Shown here: piece after piece, positions 13,401-22,763 of the stretch
Layout of the letters: the number at the start of each line of letters is the position of its first letter
Position numbering within the stretch: position 1 is the first letter of the stretch
From: Mesostigma viride
Taxonomy: Eukaryota > Streptophyta > Mesostigmatophyceae > Mesostigmatales > Mesostigmataceae
Direction: 5' to 3'
Assembly: GCA_009746045.1 (NCBI GenBank)
Contig: RPFO01000448.1
Coordinates: 5,001-69,000 of the forward strand
Length of the DNA: 64,000 bases
Position numbers and translations under genes: made by a program
The notes under the pieces: generated by a model
The model's input: the letters and a program-made list of their open reading frames with translations, nothing else
Told to the model about the DNA's origin: nothing
The model's database searches: none

Positions 13401-16400
13401 TCGCGGTCACTGTGACGGCGGCGTACGCGGGCTTGGTGGTGGCGTCGGCGGCCGCCACGGTGACGCTGCGCCGCGTGGTGACCTACCCCACGCTAGGGTC
13501 CGAGGGAATTGTGCTGGCGCTGCCTCAGAGCCCCCACTACGAGGGCGACCTAATCTCGGTGGATGTGCGCGGCGTCTCGCGAGAGCGCGCTGTGTTCGCG
13601 TGGGGGGTGGTCGTCAACTACGACACGAGCGTGCTGCAGTACGTGCGCGCCATCCACAGCGGCCTGTTTGTGCAGCCGGTCGTCTCGCAGCCGGGGCCAG
13701 GCGTGGTCGGCGCCAACACGGTCGGCGCTGTGTCGGGCGAGGGCTACATGGGCGACCGCATCAACCTGCTCACACTCGTCTTCCGTGTGATGGCCGGGAC
13801 AGGCGCCGGCGGCAAGGACGGTGTGATGACCGGCACGCTGCAGGGCTTTGTCGACTTCTTCACCAAGGTGTACGCGGCCGATGTGTCCGCGACCGTGTTT
13901 GACGCGCGCGGCGACGCACACGCGTCCGCGTGGGTGGAAGTGCGCGCAAGCGAGCCCGTGGGGCTGTACGCGGTGGCCGACAGCGCGGAGCTGTTCAACA
14001 CAGCCAAGCTGGACGGGTCGCCCGTGTCCACGCGGCTCTCGCTCTTCCAGGTCATGAGCAACTCGCCTGATGAGCTGGTGCCTACCGCGCAGCGCGTGTG
14101 CTCACTGCCCACGGGCGACGCTGACGTGGGCACGCTGGCAACCACGTGCGACGCCTTCACCCTCACGGCAACGCACGCGCGAGGGGCGGCGCGCGTGGCC
14201 GCCTCGCTGGGCGTTCGCGGGTCAGGCCGTGCTGCCACCCTGCCCCTGCGTGTGTGGTTCCCCTTTGATGCGCAGGTGGTGGCCGATGATTCCACGCTCA
14301 ACCCAATCCGCGGCCTGCTCTCCGTCGACGACTGCGTTCGTCCCGTGTACCAGACCACGCAGGTGCGCCTGCTGGCCACATGGGGGGGCAATGGCCTGGC
14401 CCCACATTCAGGGGTGGATGTGACCTCCCTCGTGACGTTTGCTGTATCAGACGAGGCCATCTTGAAGTTGGTCCAGCCGGACAAGGTCAGGGGGCTGGAC
14501 GTTGGCACGGCGCGTGTGAGCGTGCCAGCATGGCCCGAGGCGCAGCCGCTGCAGCTGGAGGTGTCCCCCTTGGAGGTGGGCGTGGACCGCATGGACCTGG
14601 TTGGCGCGAGCGGGGCCAAGTGGCAGCCGCTAGCGGGCAACCCGGCAAGCGACGTGGTGGCGGTGCTGGCGCCGCAGGTGCTTCTGCAGCAGCAGCTCAC
14701 GTTTGAGGGCGCCGAGGCGATTATTGTTGGATATGCCACGTTGACAGATGGCAGCAGGCAGGAGGTGCTGGCAAATGACGGGCTGGTTCTTGAACCGATT
14801 GCTGGAATGCCGCCCGTGCTGGGCCTGCGCTTTGTGGTGCCGTTCGGTTCGGCCTCGAGCTGCCTCGCGTTCCGTGGGCGCTGGATGTCCTGCTCCGGCG
14901 CGGTGGTGATCACGGGCGAGGGCGTTCTGTCTGTCAATGTGTCTTCACCGGTCAACATCACCGTGACACCTGGCGCCGGCGCCATCACGCGCGCGGGCGA
15001 CCCCGCACAGTTCCCGCCGGCCTCAGTGCCTACGAGCACGCCCCTGGTGGTGCTGGTAGGCTACGAGGATGGCACGACCAGGGACTTCTCCAACGACACC
15101 CGTGTCGTCTACAGCGTGGACGTGCCGTTTTCCACCGTTGTCCGCGCGGAGAACGGTTCAGTCTACGTGGTTGCCACCGACGGCAGCAGCGACTGGGGCG
15201 TGGCCACTGTCACGGTGACCATCCCGAGCCTCAGCGCCAACGTGAGCGCGACCACGACGGTGGCCATTGTCGGGCTGCAGCGGCTGCAACTGCTGGCGTA
15301 CCCCCTGCCGGCATATCCGGGCATGACGCCCACGACCACGCTGCGCCAGGTGCTCTCCTGCACGGGCATCTTCCAGCGCGCTACACCGCAGGTGACCGCC
15401 GTGCTCACTGACGGCAGCTCCCTCGTCGTCACCTCCTTGTCCACGCTGACCAGCGGCAGCCCAGGCGTGGTCGCCCTGCAGGGTGGCGTGCTGGTCCCGC
15501 TGGCGCCCGGCACGTCGGCGCTCGTGGCCCGCTTCAACGGCGCGAGCTCGGCGCCGCTGCTGGTGACCGTCACGCAGTCACCCGCCAACCCCTCGTCCGT
15601 CTCCATCACGACGGTGTTTACGCAGGGCACGTTTAAGGGCGTGCCGGGCAGCACACGCGCACTGGACGTGTCGGTCGTCTTTGACGACGGCACGCGCTAC
15701 CCGAGCGTGCGCGCCGTGGGCTACGTACCGGTCGCCTTGCTGCTGTCATTTGCCTCGTCGGACGCCGCGCGCGCCAGCATCAACGCGACGGGCGTGGCCA
15801 ACCTGCTGCGCAACCACGCGCCGCTCACGCGCGTGCAGCTGTCTGTCACCACGCGCTGCGACAACCCGGTGACGTCCTCGGTGGATGTGGTGCCCAACCT
15901 GGACCCCGCCCTTGGCGACGTGGACCTGGGCAGCCGCTTTGGCTTCATGTACGAGCAGCTGCGCGTGGGGCAGGAGGTGGTCGTGGATGTGCGCGTCAAC
16001 GCGGCCACCGCGGCGCTGCTCAGCTTCCAGGTCACGCTCTTCCTCGACCCGGCGTCGCTGGCCGCTGTATCATGCGCGCAGGGGCCCGACTGGGAGGGCT
16101 CCTTTGAGTGCACCGTGAACAACCCGGTCAACGAGGTCCTTTTCCTGGGCGCCAACAGCGGCAGTGTCAAGCGCGGCGCCGAGCTGACCGTTGGCAGCGT
16201 GCGGCTGCGCGCGCTCGCGCCAGGTGTCATCCCCCTGACGTGCGCGATCGAGGTCATGATCCGCGCCGATGACGTCGACCCAGTGCCCGTGTCCGTGTTT
16301 GCGGGCGCCGGCTCCCTCGTGGTCTCGGCCGCGCCCACGCTCTCACGCCGGCGCGACCTGCTGGCCGCCGACACGCAGGATGACACCCTGGCACTGCCCA

Positions 16401-19400
16401 ACCTGTCCGGCCATCCCACCGTGCCATCCTCTGCCGTGCTGGACACCCACCTGGACCGCCTCCACCAGATGCGACGGCGGGCAGCTGAGTTGCAGCGCGC
16501 ACCGGAAGGGTGCACGGCATTCGGCGACACCAACGGCGACGGGCTCGCCAATGCGGCCGACGTGCTGCAGGCGCAGCTCTTCCTGCCCGGGTCGGTGGCC
16601 GTGTCCGGGTGCCAGCTGGCGATGATGAACCCGACCAAGACGGGCGAGCGCGTCACGCCGGCCGACATTGCCTATTTGTCACGGTTTGCAGCGCGCAAGT
16701 ACCGCTGGCTGGTGGACGTGGTCGTGGAGCCGCCCACGTTCTTGCTGGACGGCAACCCTGTTCTGCTGGTCGCCGCGCAGCTGGTCGACACGTACAGCCA
16801 GCCGGTGTCGTTGCAGCAGACGCGTGTGCGCTTTGAGATGGACGCGGTTCTCAACGCGCGCATGGCGTTCGAGCAGGGCGAGTTGTTGGCCCTGGATGGC
16901 AGCGCGGGACAGGTGGTGCAGGCAGTCGCGCCCAGCACGCCCGCGGGCCGCTTCCAATTTGTGGCGTCGGCGCTGCCCGGCGGGTTTGTCCAGGAGACGG
17001 TGCGCCTGGGTGTGATCATTGAGACGTTTGACCAGCTGGGGGTGGACCCCAGGGACGGCAAGTTTGTGTTCCAGGGGTCGGCCATTGCACCGTTCAACGT
17101 CACGCCTGGCGGCTTCATCCCCTTGTTAGAATTCAACATTGGGTTGCAGCCGTCGCCATCGCTGCCACCGCCATCCCCGCCACCATTCCCACCACCACCA
17201 TCACCACCTCCGCCTTCACCACCCCATCGCCGCCACCCCCTTTACCACCCCCTCCTTCACCACCTCCCCCCCACCACCTTCACCACCGCCGCCACCGCCT
17301 CCACCACCGCCTCCTTCACCACCTCCTCCTTCACCACCGCCTCCACCGCCTCCTTCACCACCCCCTCCTTCACCACGGCCTCCACCGCCTCCTTCACCAC
17401 CCCCTCCTTCACCACCTCCATCACCGCCACCTCCCACTCCACCACCACCTTCACCACCCCCTCCCTCCCCGCCACCGCCACCCTGCCCACTGGAAGATGT
17501 GGTCACCGAGGTCTCGTTTGCTCTCGGTGGCTTTGAGTGGGACAGGAGCATCGCCCTGGCGCGCTTCAACCCCGCTCTGGGATCCCTGGAGCATGTGTCG
17601 GTGACATTTGTTGGCTCCATGCAGGCTGAGGCGCTGTATGAAAACATGGGTGCTGCGCCCACATCAACGGTTGTCACCTTCTCTGTGCCCGTGGTCGCCT
17701 TGGTGCCCGGCCTGCCTGGCCTGAGCCTGGCAGTGGCGCCGTACCGCCACTACGAGGACAGCATGCAGCGCTACGACGGCCGCGTGGACTACCAGGGTCT
17801 GTCGGGCAACCGGGTCACCAGCGTGGACGCCCGCTCCGCCACAGCTGAAGTCACAGATGAGGCCTCGCTCGCCTTCTTCACGGGGACAGGCTTTGTGCCG
17901 GTGACTGTGCGCGCGCAGGACAACAGCTCGGTCAGTGGTACCGTGGCCAGCGAGGTGGAGACCTCCGTCAAGGTCGTGCTGCGCGTCAGGTATGTCTACC
18001 AGCCTCCACCAGAGGCGTGCACGAACAGCTCCATCCGTGCATTCCCGCCACCCTCTCCGCAGCAGCAGGCATCAGCCACGTGCGTGAACGCGCCCTATGT
18101 GTGGCCCATTCTCGCGCCTGGTTCGTGGCCGCTGGACCAGTCAACCACGCTCGCCGACCAGACGCTGCCCTCGCTGCTGCTGTCACGCTGCCTGGGCGGC
18201 GACGTGGCTGAGTTTGTCAAGCAGTGGGCGCGCGCCAAGGTTAACATGGAGGGGGACGCGTCCGCGCCGGCCAACGTGCGCGCCATTGTGGCCGCCACTG
18301 AGGACATCCTCAACCGCGTTGCGGCGCTCACGGTGGTCATGGGAGACCTGAACGCCGGCCGGGTTGGCGCACCAGCATGTGCAGCGCCTCCAGCACCGCC
18401 GCCACTTCCGGCGATGCTGCTGCCACCGCCACCACCACCACCATCACCCCCTCCACCCTCGCCGCCACCACCGCCGCCACCCAGCCCTCCTGTGGTGCAC
18501 TGGGTGGCAGAGTACATCGTGTCGGAGTGGCTCGAGTGCTCCGTGACCTGTGGTGGTGGCATCCAGGTAAGCGTCGGCTGTGATTTTTAGGACCCAAAAC
18601 CAAATAGTGTCTATCTTTTTATGTCTGGATGCCATCTGTATGGGCGTCTGCCTTGTCTATCAAACCCTGTTTCCCAACATGATATCTGGGGGCAGTAGCA
18701 CCGACGTTCTCTTTCTTCTGATTGGTATTCCTGACTTCCCCTGTCATTTGCCTGTGCTGCCCTGTTGTGCCATCTCCTGCCCCATCCCGGCACTCCCTGG
18801 GTCCCCCCAGCTGCGCCAAGTGTACTGCGGCTACGCCGACAAATCGGCCGTGGCGGAAAGTGAATGCGCCGAGCTCGGCTTGACGCGGCCCGCCAGCCAG
18901 CAGGCCTGCAACACCGACCCTTGCCCCACCTGGTTCTACCAGCCGGGCCCCTGGACCAGCTGCAGCCAGTCATGCGGCGGCGGCCAGCGCGCACGCGTGG
19001 TGGCGTGCGTCAGCAGCCAGGGCCAGATCTTGTCCGATGCCTCGCTGTGTACTGGCGCCCGGCCGGCCACGTTGGAGGCCTGCAACCTGGCGCCATGTGA
19101 CTGCAGCGCAATCCAATGGTTCACGGGCCCGTGGAGCCCCTGCACGGTGACATGTGGCGGCGGCAACTCAACTCGTGAGGTTGCCTGTCTCGCCCACTCG
19201 GACGATGGCACCATCATGGAGCTGCCGGATGGCTTGCATTACAATTCGTTCAAGTGGCCCGCCGGAGCGGCTGTACAATTTTTCCCAGTGAGCGCGCTGC
19301 CAAGTGTACTTGTGGGCAAATTTTTAGGTGCCCCGTCACTTCGAGGTACTAAAAATTAGGCTACGGTACGAATTCAGCGAATTTCAGCGAATTTTCAGTC

Positions 19401-21592
19401 GAACCAAAGGAAGTGACGCCAACTACCAAAAAGTTTCCGTTACGAATTTTCAGCCCAACACTCGCGCAAAATGAAGTGACGGCAACTACCAAAACTTTTC
19501 CGTTACGAATTTTCACTCCCACACGTTTGCACAAAAGACTTGACGGTAACTACCAAAAAGTTTCCGTTACGAATTTTCAGTCCCACACTTCGCGCAAATT
19601 TTAGTAGGGCTGCACGCAAGCTACCTTTCAAAATTTTGCGCTAGTATGGAACGCATTTCATTCGTCTGGAGGAACGCTGCCCGCCAACTACCCCCGTTCA
19701 GAAAGTTCCGCCGAAATTTACCCGAGATTTGGAAATCTGAACGTCCGCGCAAATTTTAGTAGGGCTGCACGCAAGCTACCTTTCAAAATTTTGCGCAAGT
19801 ATGGAACGCAATTCATTCGTCCGGAGGAATGCTGCTCGTCAACTGCCCCCGTTCAGAAAGTTGCGCCGAACTTTACTTGAGATTTGGAAATCTGAACGTG
19901 CGGTTGGAGTTTCGCGGGGAAACCCAAGTTCCCAAGTAATTCACCAATGACGCGCTTCGAACACTTGTCCGCTAAAACCTAAGCAGCCGCTCCGGCTGGC
20001 CACTTAAACGAAACTTGATGGCTCTGGCGACCGACCAGATGACTTCCGTGTGTGCTTCTCCCAGCCATGCTCACTGGACCGCTGGGAGGTGACCCCCTGG
20101 AGCGCCTGTTCGGACACCTGCGGCGGCGGCCTGGCCACGCGCGACGTCACCTGCACGTCCAACGGCGTCCCTGTGCCGGAGCTGAGCACCGGGGCAGTGT
20201 GCGGGCCCGACCGGCCCGCTGTTGAGATGGAGTGCAACACGCAGCCATGCGGCTTATGTGTGGGCCAGGGCTGCATGGGCCACGGAACGTGCCAGGACGG
20301 CGCATGCGTGTGCACCACCGGCTTTAGTGGCAGCTACTGCCAATTCGCTGGCAACACCTGCAGCACGGAGGCGGACCGCAACGGCGGCTGCTGCCCCAAC
20401 ACAGTCGACATCACGGGCCAGTGCTGTGCCTCAGTGGGAGCAGTGCGCGACCGCCGCGGCCTGTGCTGTGAGAGCGGCCAGCTGGACGTCTGCGGCGTGT
20501 GTGACGGCCCGTCCACCACCACGGACGGCCTGTCCCACTGCTGTGCGGGCCCCCTGGACGCAGCGGGCGTGTGCTGCGCCATGCAGTGGTAAGCTGGATG
20601 CCTGCGGCGTGTGCGATGGCACGGGGGACACTTGTGGCGTGCGGTTGTCCGCCCAGATCACGTGGGCTGAGAATGGGTCACTGGCCCTCAACCAGCCTGG
20701 CCCTGAGCGAACCGCGTTTGCGGAAACATTCCGATCCCTGCTCTCGGCTGCGCTGGGTGGCTATGATGCATCGTACATCATCGTCCACGATGTGTTTGCG
20801 TTTGACGCGGGCACGCGCGTGGTCGTCGTTGTCGACTTCTCGGTCATGCCCCCGCCAGTTGGCAGCGGGTTGCCGGGTGTGACAATGGAGCAGGTAATCG
20901 AGGCGCTCTTCCGGTGGCGGCAGGACCCGGTGGCCGCGACGGACCAGGCGGCGGTGCGGGTGCTCGACGTGTATGACGCACGCGCAACGGGCGTGTGCGA
21001 GAACAAGCAGTGCGAGGTGGGCGAGCGCTGCGTGGCGGGCCAGAGCACGGGCTGCTGCGAGGGCGACTGCCCGCTGCTGCTCTACTCGTGCCCCGCGCCC
21101 ACGCACAGCAGCCTCGAGTGCGGCGGACATGGCAAGTGCCTGCGTGGCAGTGGCGCGTGCGAGTGCTTTGCGGGCTACACAGGGGCTGACTGCGGGTCTT
21201 GCAAGGTCGGGTGGTACCTGCGAGAGGACACGATGACGTGCGTGCCACTCATCTTTGTGGATCCCTCCACATTCATCCCGCCACCACCACCCGTACGCCC
21301 GCCACCCCCACTCGCCCCGTCCGCGAACCTGCCCTCGCCCCCTCTGGGCGGAGGTGGTGGGCTCGGGGAAGCGCCCGTGGGCGCGGCTCCACCACCTGGT
21401 TCAGACAGCCGTGCAGTAACTTCCGACGTCAAGCGATACGACTGGACCCTGCCACTAGTCATCATTGCGGCCATCGCAGGTGTGATGCTTCTCGGACTCG
21501 CATTCATTATAATTGCAGCGATGCGGCGGCGGAGGAATTCAAGGTTGGCTGTCCCTGCGTTCAGCGTTCAGTCGTATCATGTTGGCATCTGA
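1..21592 (+). CDS. Giant modular type I membrane extracellular-matrix protein (5' partial; frame-disrupted)
   Basis: The frame is open from position 3 with no start codon, so the 5' end lies outside the window; the stop is at 21590-21592. Coding segments are frame 3 (3-~6555), frame 1 (to ~12240), frame 2 (to ~17222), briefly frame 1, frame 3 (to 18566), an intron, then frame 1 (18811-~20585) and frame 2 to the stop. The protein exceeds 6,500 residues: Cys-rich/polyproline region, seven DUF11-like units, choice-of-anchor-E-like, cohesin-like and Ig-like domains, dockerin-like motif, four TSP1, EGF-like modules, one transmembrane helix and a basic tail. Such modules are extracellular in known families, and (S)PPPP tracts are typical of hydroxyproline-rich algal wall proteins. 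I infer a cell-surface matrix or adhesion protein. Five small indels and one insertion break the frame, so it is either a sequence with assembly errors or a decaying allele. No gene name is recognised. Confidence 0.85.
3..2550 (+). other. Three Cys-rich domains alternating with polyproline spacers
   Basis: The domain occurs three times (3-420, ~960-1405, ~1720-2165), each about 140 residues. It contains a CGKSAS-type start, a central QFCYTL, an LYQVTLVDDHGNYD segment and a LPYCNEVTL close, ending in ACI(H/R)PP. Its fold probably matches the DUF11-like first domain further downstream (compare KFCYEI and LPYINTATV). The spacers at ~421-955, ~1406-1715 and ~2166-2545 are almost pure proline; the first runs for about 175 residues. 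The third becomes SPPPPSPRPPS-like, the hydroxyproline glycosylation style. The many open antisense and alternate-frame products here (poly-Gly, poly-His, Trp/Arg) are by-products of CCN codon repetition. Confidence 0.75.
5061..11880 (+). repeat. Block duplication of units 3-4 as units 6-7 (offset 4258 bp)
   Basis: The block at 5061-7626 (unit 3, PPPPSP spacer, unit 4) is repeated at 9319-11880. The offset is 4258 bp at the start of both units and 4254 bp at the end, because the first copy carries a 4 bp insertion. Identity is very high, with long runs of no difference. Unit 5 (7846-9086), which lies between them, is clearly more diverged, so this is a recent copying event inside the gene. 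Confidence 0.85.
6551..6562 (+). other. 4 bp insertion frameshift in unit 4
   Basis: The unit-7 copy reads aatggtggagtggggg at 10807. The same place here reads aatggtgcatggagtggg, four extra bases (gcat, 6556-6559). This moves the frame from 3 to 1 and brings an immediate stop at 6576-6578 in the original frame. The following sequence resumes the unit-4 protein in the new frame. It is not in a homopolymer. Confidence 0.85.
12231..12246 (+). other. Frame slip at a 10-C homopolymer
   Basis: Upstream coding is frame 1 and ends in a nonsense stretch with a stop at 12319-12321. Downstream, frame 2 continues as PPPSPLPPSPP and then the next domain. The run of ten C at 12235-12244 is the natural point for one extra base. 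I infer a sequencing or slippage artefact, though a real polymorphism is possible. Confidence 0.65.
12306..12890 (+). other. Choice-of-anchor-E-like domain 1
   Basis: After the proline spacer the protein reads CDANTVSEPGY, then FDDSLGMLTRVQLRVIGSM, ENREVNPD, LDGTDGNLDFQGPSGRS, and ends near LEARLEYEYVD. The order 'F(D/N).(S/A)LG.L..V', a Gly-Ser-Met strand, an EN turn and 'DG..D.QG.SG' matches the choice-of-anchor E family of secreted proteins. The same order recurs at 17494-18000, which supports calling it a domain. The function of the family is unknown. Confidence 0.55.
12891..15890 (+). other. Cohesin-like and Ig-like (TMEM132-like?) stretch
   Basis: The region 12891-13490 is beta-rich and unrecognised. 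At 13495-13940 a cohesin-like segment has ISVDVRGVSRERAVFAWGV, VNYDTSVLQYVRA and LTLVFRVMAGT, the usual 'V.V...... G..F.V.YD...L.....' order. From ~14330 to 15890 there are repeated bacterial-Ig-like features: LTDGSRQEV, YEDGTTRDFSNDTRV, AVLTDGSSLVV and FDDGTRYPSV, each a 'DG(T/S)' turn before a strand. A cohesin followed by Ig-like domains is also the layout described for the TMEM132 family, so a TMEM132-type HMM hit would not surprise me. All domain names here come from motif reading only. Confidence 0.5.
15891..17140 (+). other. Second cohesin-like domain and dockerin-like EF-hand motif
   Basis: At ~15915-16270 the segment RVGQEVVVDVRVNAAT, LLSFQVTLFLDPASL, LTVGSVRLRALAPG is cohesin-like. 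At ~16516-16690 GDTNGDGLANAADVLQAQ is a canonical EF-hand/dockerin calcium loop (D.N.DG.....D). It is followed at about 40 residues by NPTKTGERVTPADIAYLSRF, a weaker second copy. Duplicated 22-residue calcium loops are the dockerin signature. The region after ~16700 is beta-rich and unassigned. Cohesin and dockerin in one polypeptide suggests self-association or scaffolding, but this is inference. Confidence 0.6.
17216..17275 (+). other. Two compensating frame slips in proline-rich spacer
   Basis: Frame 2 ends its proline pattern at SPPHRRH. One additional C in the run at 17222-17225 restores PSPPPPLPPPP in frame 1, and one more in the 7-C run at 17266-17272 restores the frame-3 PPSPPPP that leads into the next domain. 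Both points lie in C runs and neither has GT-AG boundaries. They look like base-calling or assembly errors in low-complexity DNA. Confidence 0.6.
17494..18000 (+). other. Choice-of-anchor-E-like domain 2
   Basis: The segment begins VTEVSFALGGFEWD and continues FNPALGSLEHVSVTFVGSM, an ENMG turn, YDGRVDYQGLSGNRV and FFTGTGFVPVTV, ending VVLRVRYVYQPP. It shows the same strand order as 12306-12890, including 'LG.L..V', 'GSM', 'EN', 'DG..D.QG.SG' and 'FFTG'. A further Cys-containing linker and a short PPPPSPPPP spacer (18418-18490) join it to the TSP1 repeats. Confidence 0.55.
18567..18810 (+). other. Spliceosomal intron, 244 bp, phase 0
   Basis: The exon ends at ATCCAG before GTAAGC (18567) and the next exon begins CTGCGCCAA after CCCCCCAG (18810). 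The intron contains an in-frame stop at 18587-18589. Splicing joins CSVTCGGGIQ to LRQVYCGY, giving a complete TSP1 repeat, which strongly supports these boundaries. Confidence 0.85.
19228..20023. mobile_element. Non-autonomous TIR element inside the TSP1-3 exon
   Basis: A 7 bp direct repeat, gatggct, flanks the insertion (19228-19234 and 20017-20023). Near each end is a ~30 bp imperfect inverted repeat (19246-19275, core aagtggcccgccggagcgg; mirrored around 19986-20013). The left end has about nine bases outside the inverted repeat, so the exact terminus is uncertain. Removing 789 bp (263 codons) joins MELPDG to SGDRPDDF in one frame and completes TSP1-3. Inside are about three ~63 bp tandem copies (19405-19595) and a ~150 bp tandem duplication (19593-19738 and 19746-19892). 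The unspliced frame stops at 19357-19359. It could be removed as an intron, but no convincing GT-AG pair sits at its ends. Confidence 0.75.
20251..21592 (+). other. EGF-like, CGVCDG Cys-rich, second EGF-like, transmembrane helix and tail
   Basis: EGF-like 1 is at 20251-20346 (GHGTCQDGACVCTTGFSG). A Cys-rich run with two CGVCDG motifs is at 20350-20640. A ~120-residue unassigned segment (20640-20995) precedes a Cys-rich part and EGF-like 2 at ~21090-21246 (CGGHGKCLRGSGACECFAG). A short Pro-rich stalk is at 21272-21400. The hydrophobic segment LPLVIIAAIAGVMLLGLAFI (from 21449) is followed by RRRR and a ~20-residue tail ending in SYHVGI. The positive charges after the helix predict a cytoplasmic C-terminus. 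Confidence 0.85.
20581..20592 (+). other. Single-base frameshift between CGVCDG repeats
   Basis: Frame 1 reads GVCCAMQW then TAA at 20590-20592, whereas frame 2 immediately continues SGKLDACGVCDG, a close copy of the upstream ESGQLDVCGVCDG. Dropping one base of atgcagtgg would give CCAMSGKLDACGVCDG. The GTAAGC at 20588 looks like a splice donor, but the downstream sequence is coding at once, so splicing is unlikely. Confidence 0.7.
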
Positions 21593-21628
21593 GCATATTA
21601 ATTTGCGAGTGCTTTATTCCTGCGTTGG

Positions 21629-21633
21629 TGTAA
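21629..21633 (+). terminator. TGTAA polyadenylation signal
   Basis: TGTAA lies 37 bases after the stop codon of the giant gene. TGTAA is the usual poly(A) signal of chlorophyte green algae. This supports both the gene end and the assignment of the organism. Confidence 0.5.
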
Positions 21634-22349
21634 TCTTTCCATGGCTGCAACGCCTTGTGCGGTGAACTCCAAGGCGTGTTCTTTCCCATGCAGCAGCTGA
21701 CTTCCAGATGTTCATATGCAGACTAGTGAATTGCACTTCCAGTGCCAAGGTGGCATATATGCACTGCATAATCGTGGTCACAAATCATAGCGACTACGAT
21801 GAATCGGCATGTATGACTCTGGACTGACTAGACAGTAAAATGTCTATTTTTTAGTATTGGCTGTGGTATGTCATGTGTGTCTCGTTCTTTTTTTGTTTGT
21901 ACTTATTGTGCTATATCTTGGTCGTGTTATATCGTACTCTACCATTCATTAATGAATGAATTTTTTCACACAACTACAATTTTACCCCGACAATTTTACC
22001 CCGACTAGGTTGTCCCCAGTTCTCAAATTCTCAACTTGTCACAGTTGGCCCTTTAATTCATTCTGACTCTTAGAATTTCACCGATGTGTGCAAAAAGGAT
22101 CACTTTATACTCGACTTCTCGGTAAAATCTCATCACCGGGGTTCGAAACAACCCACGAACGCCATAGATGCAGATCCAACGGAGCAAACAACGTCACAAC
22201 CGACGCGGCGCCCAATAGTCGCCTAGGTTCCTTTTCTGCGAGCCATTTTACAACATCGCGCCGCGTCGCGTACCTGAGCCCTTTTCTGTAACGTGAGATG
22301 CAAAATCCGCTTGCCAGCCCGGGAACTCCGTCCAATACCGTCATGCAGT
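21634..22349. other. Intergenic AT-rich spacer
   Basis: No gene is seen. A short inverted repeat (cattcattaatgaatg, ~21945) and a doubled 'caattttaccccgac' motif (21977-22008) are present; the latter motif recurs at 51708-51740. A B-box-like ggggttcgaaac is at ~22139-22150 with no matching tRNA fold. Confidence 0.5.
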
Positions 22350-22763
22350 TGTCGTCATGGGGTTAAACTTCTCGAACAGCCCGGAGCAGCCCCCGTGAGT
22401 CGTTGCATGTCATTGCCATGACGATGGTTGATAGGATTGACAGTGGTTTGATCAGGTTGGGATGTTGTTGGCATTGTGGACGAGAAACGTTCTGCTGACC
22501 TGGGAACAGTCCCGGGAAAGGGCCGGTTCGTCGTTGGCCAGTGTGCCAGTAACTAGGACATGAGCGCAGGGTCACACAGTTGATATAGATTATGACGTAA
22601 GTAATCACTGTTGCGCCACAGTGGCGTCATGGTCGGTCTGTGGTGATTTCGACGGGTCTCAAGGATAGTTACTCTTACAGTTGCGGCAGCACAACTCGGC
22701 ATTCGTTGTAATTTGTCAGATGTTATGGAATGAATGGTTTGGGCATTGCTTTCATCATAAAGC
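22350..22763 (+). repeat. Repeat H copy 1, left part (continues 32492-32576)
   Basis: This begins tgtcgtcatggggtt and matches 33574-33726 and then 47823-48174 at high identity. It is interrupted at AAAGC by the gypsy element and resumes at 32492 (attattgcaatcttcat) to 32576 (aaggaccacac). The undisturbed length is about 0.5 kb. Its own class is not recognised. Confidence 0.85.

Larger units (their letters stand above)
18500..20250 (+). other. Four thrombospondin type 1 repeats
   Basis: Repeat 1 runs from 18500 across the intron to ~18921 (SEWLECSVTCGGG...QQACNTDPC). Repeat 2 is 18931-19098 (GPWTSCSQSCGGGQRARVV...EACNLAPC). Repeat 3 is 19111-19234 plus 20017-20070 (GPWSPCTVTCGGG...VCFSQPC), split by an inserted element. 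Repeat 4 is 20071-20250 (TPWSACSDTCGGGLATRDV...MECNTQPC). Each has the W..C...CGGG core and the C-terminal (C/N)..PC. TSP1 modules mediate extracellular protein or glycan binding in known families. Confidence 0.9.

Noticed and set aside
13744-16668. Minus-strand ORFs of 431 and 315 residues opposite the giant gene
   Set aside because: The plus frame encodes coherent Ig-like and cohesin-like domains; the antisense products have no motif and arise from GC-rich codon bias.
18580-18810. ATG-started ORF at 18580 as a separate gene start
   Set aside because: It lies within the intron; the upstream half of TSP1 repeat 1 joins directly to 18811.
20588-20593. GTAAGC as a second intron donor
   Set aside because: The SGKLDACGVCDG continuation is immediately downstream in the next frame, so a one-base indel explains it better.
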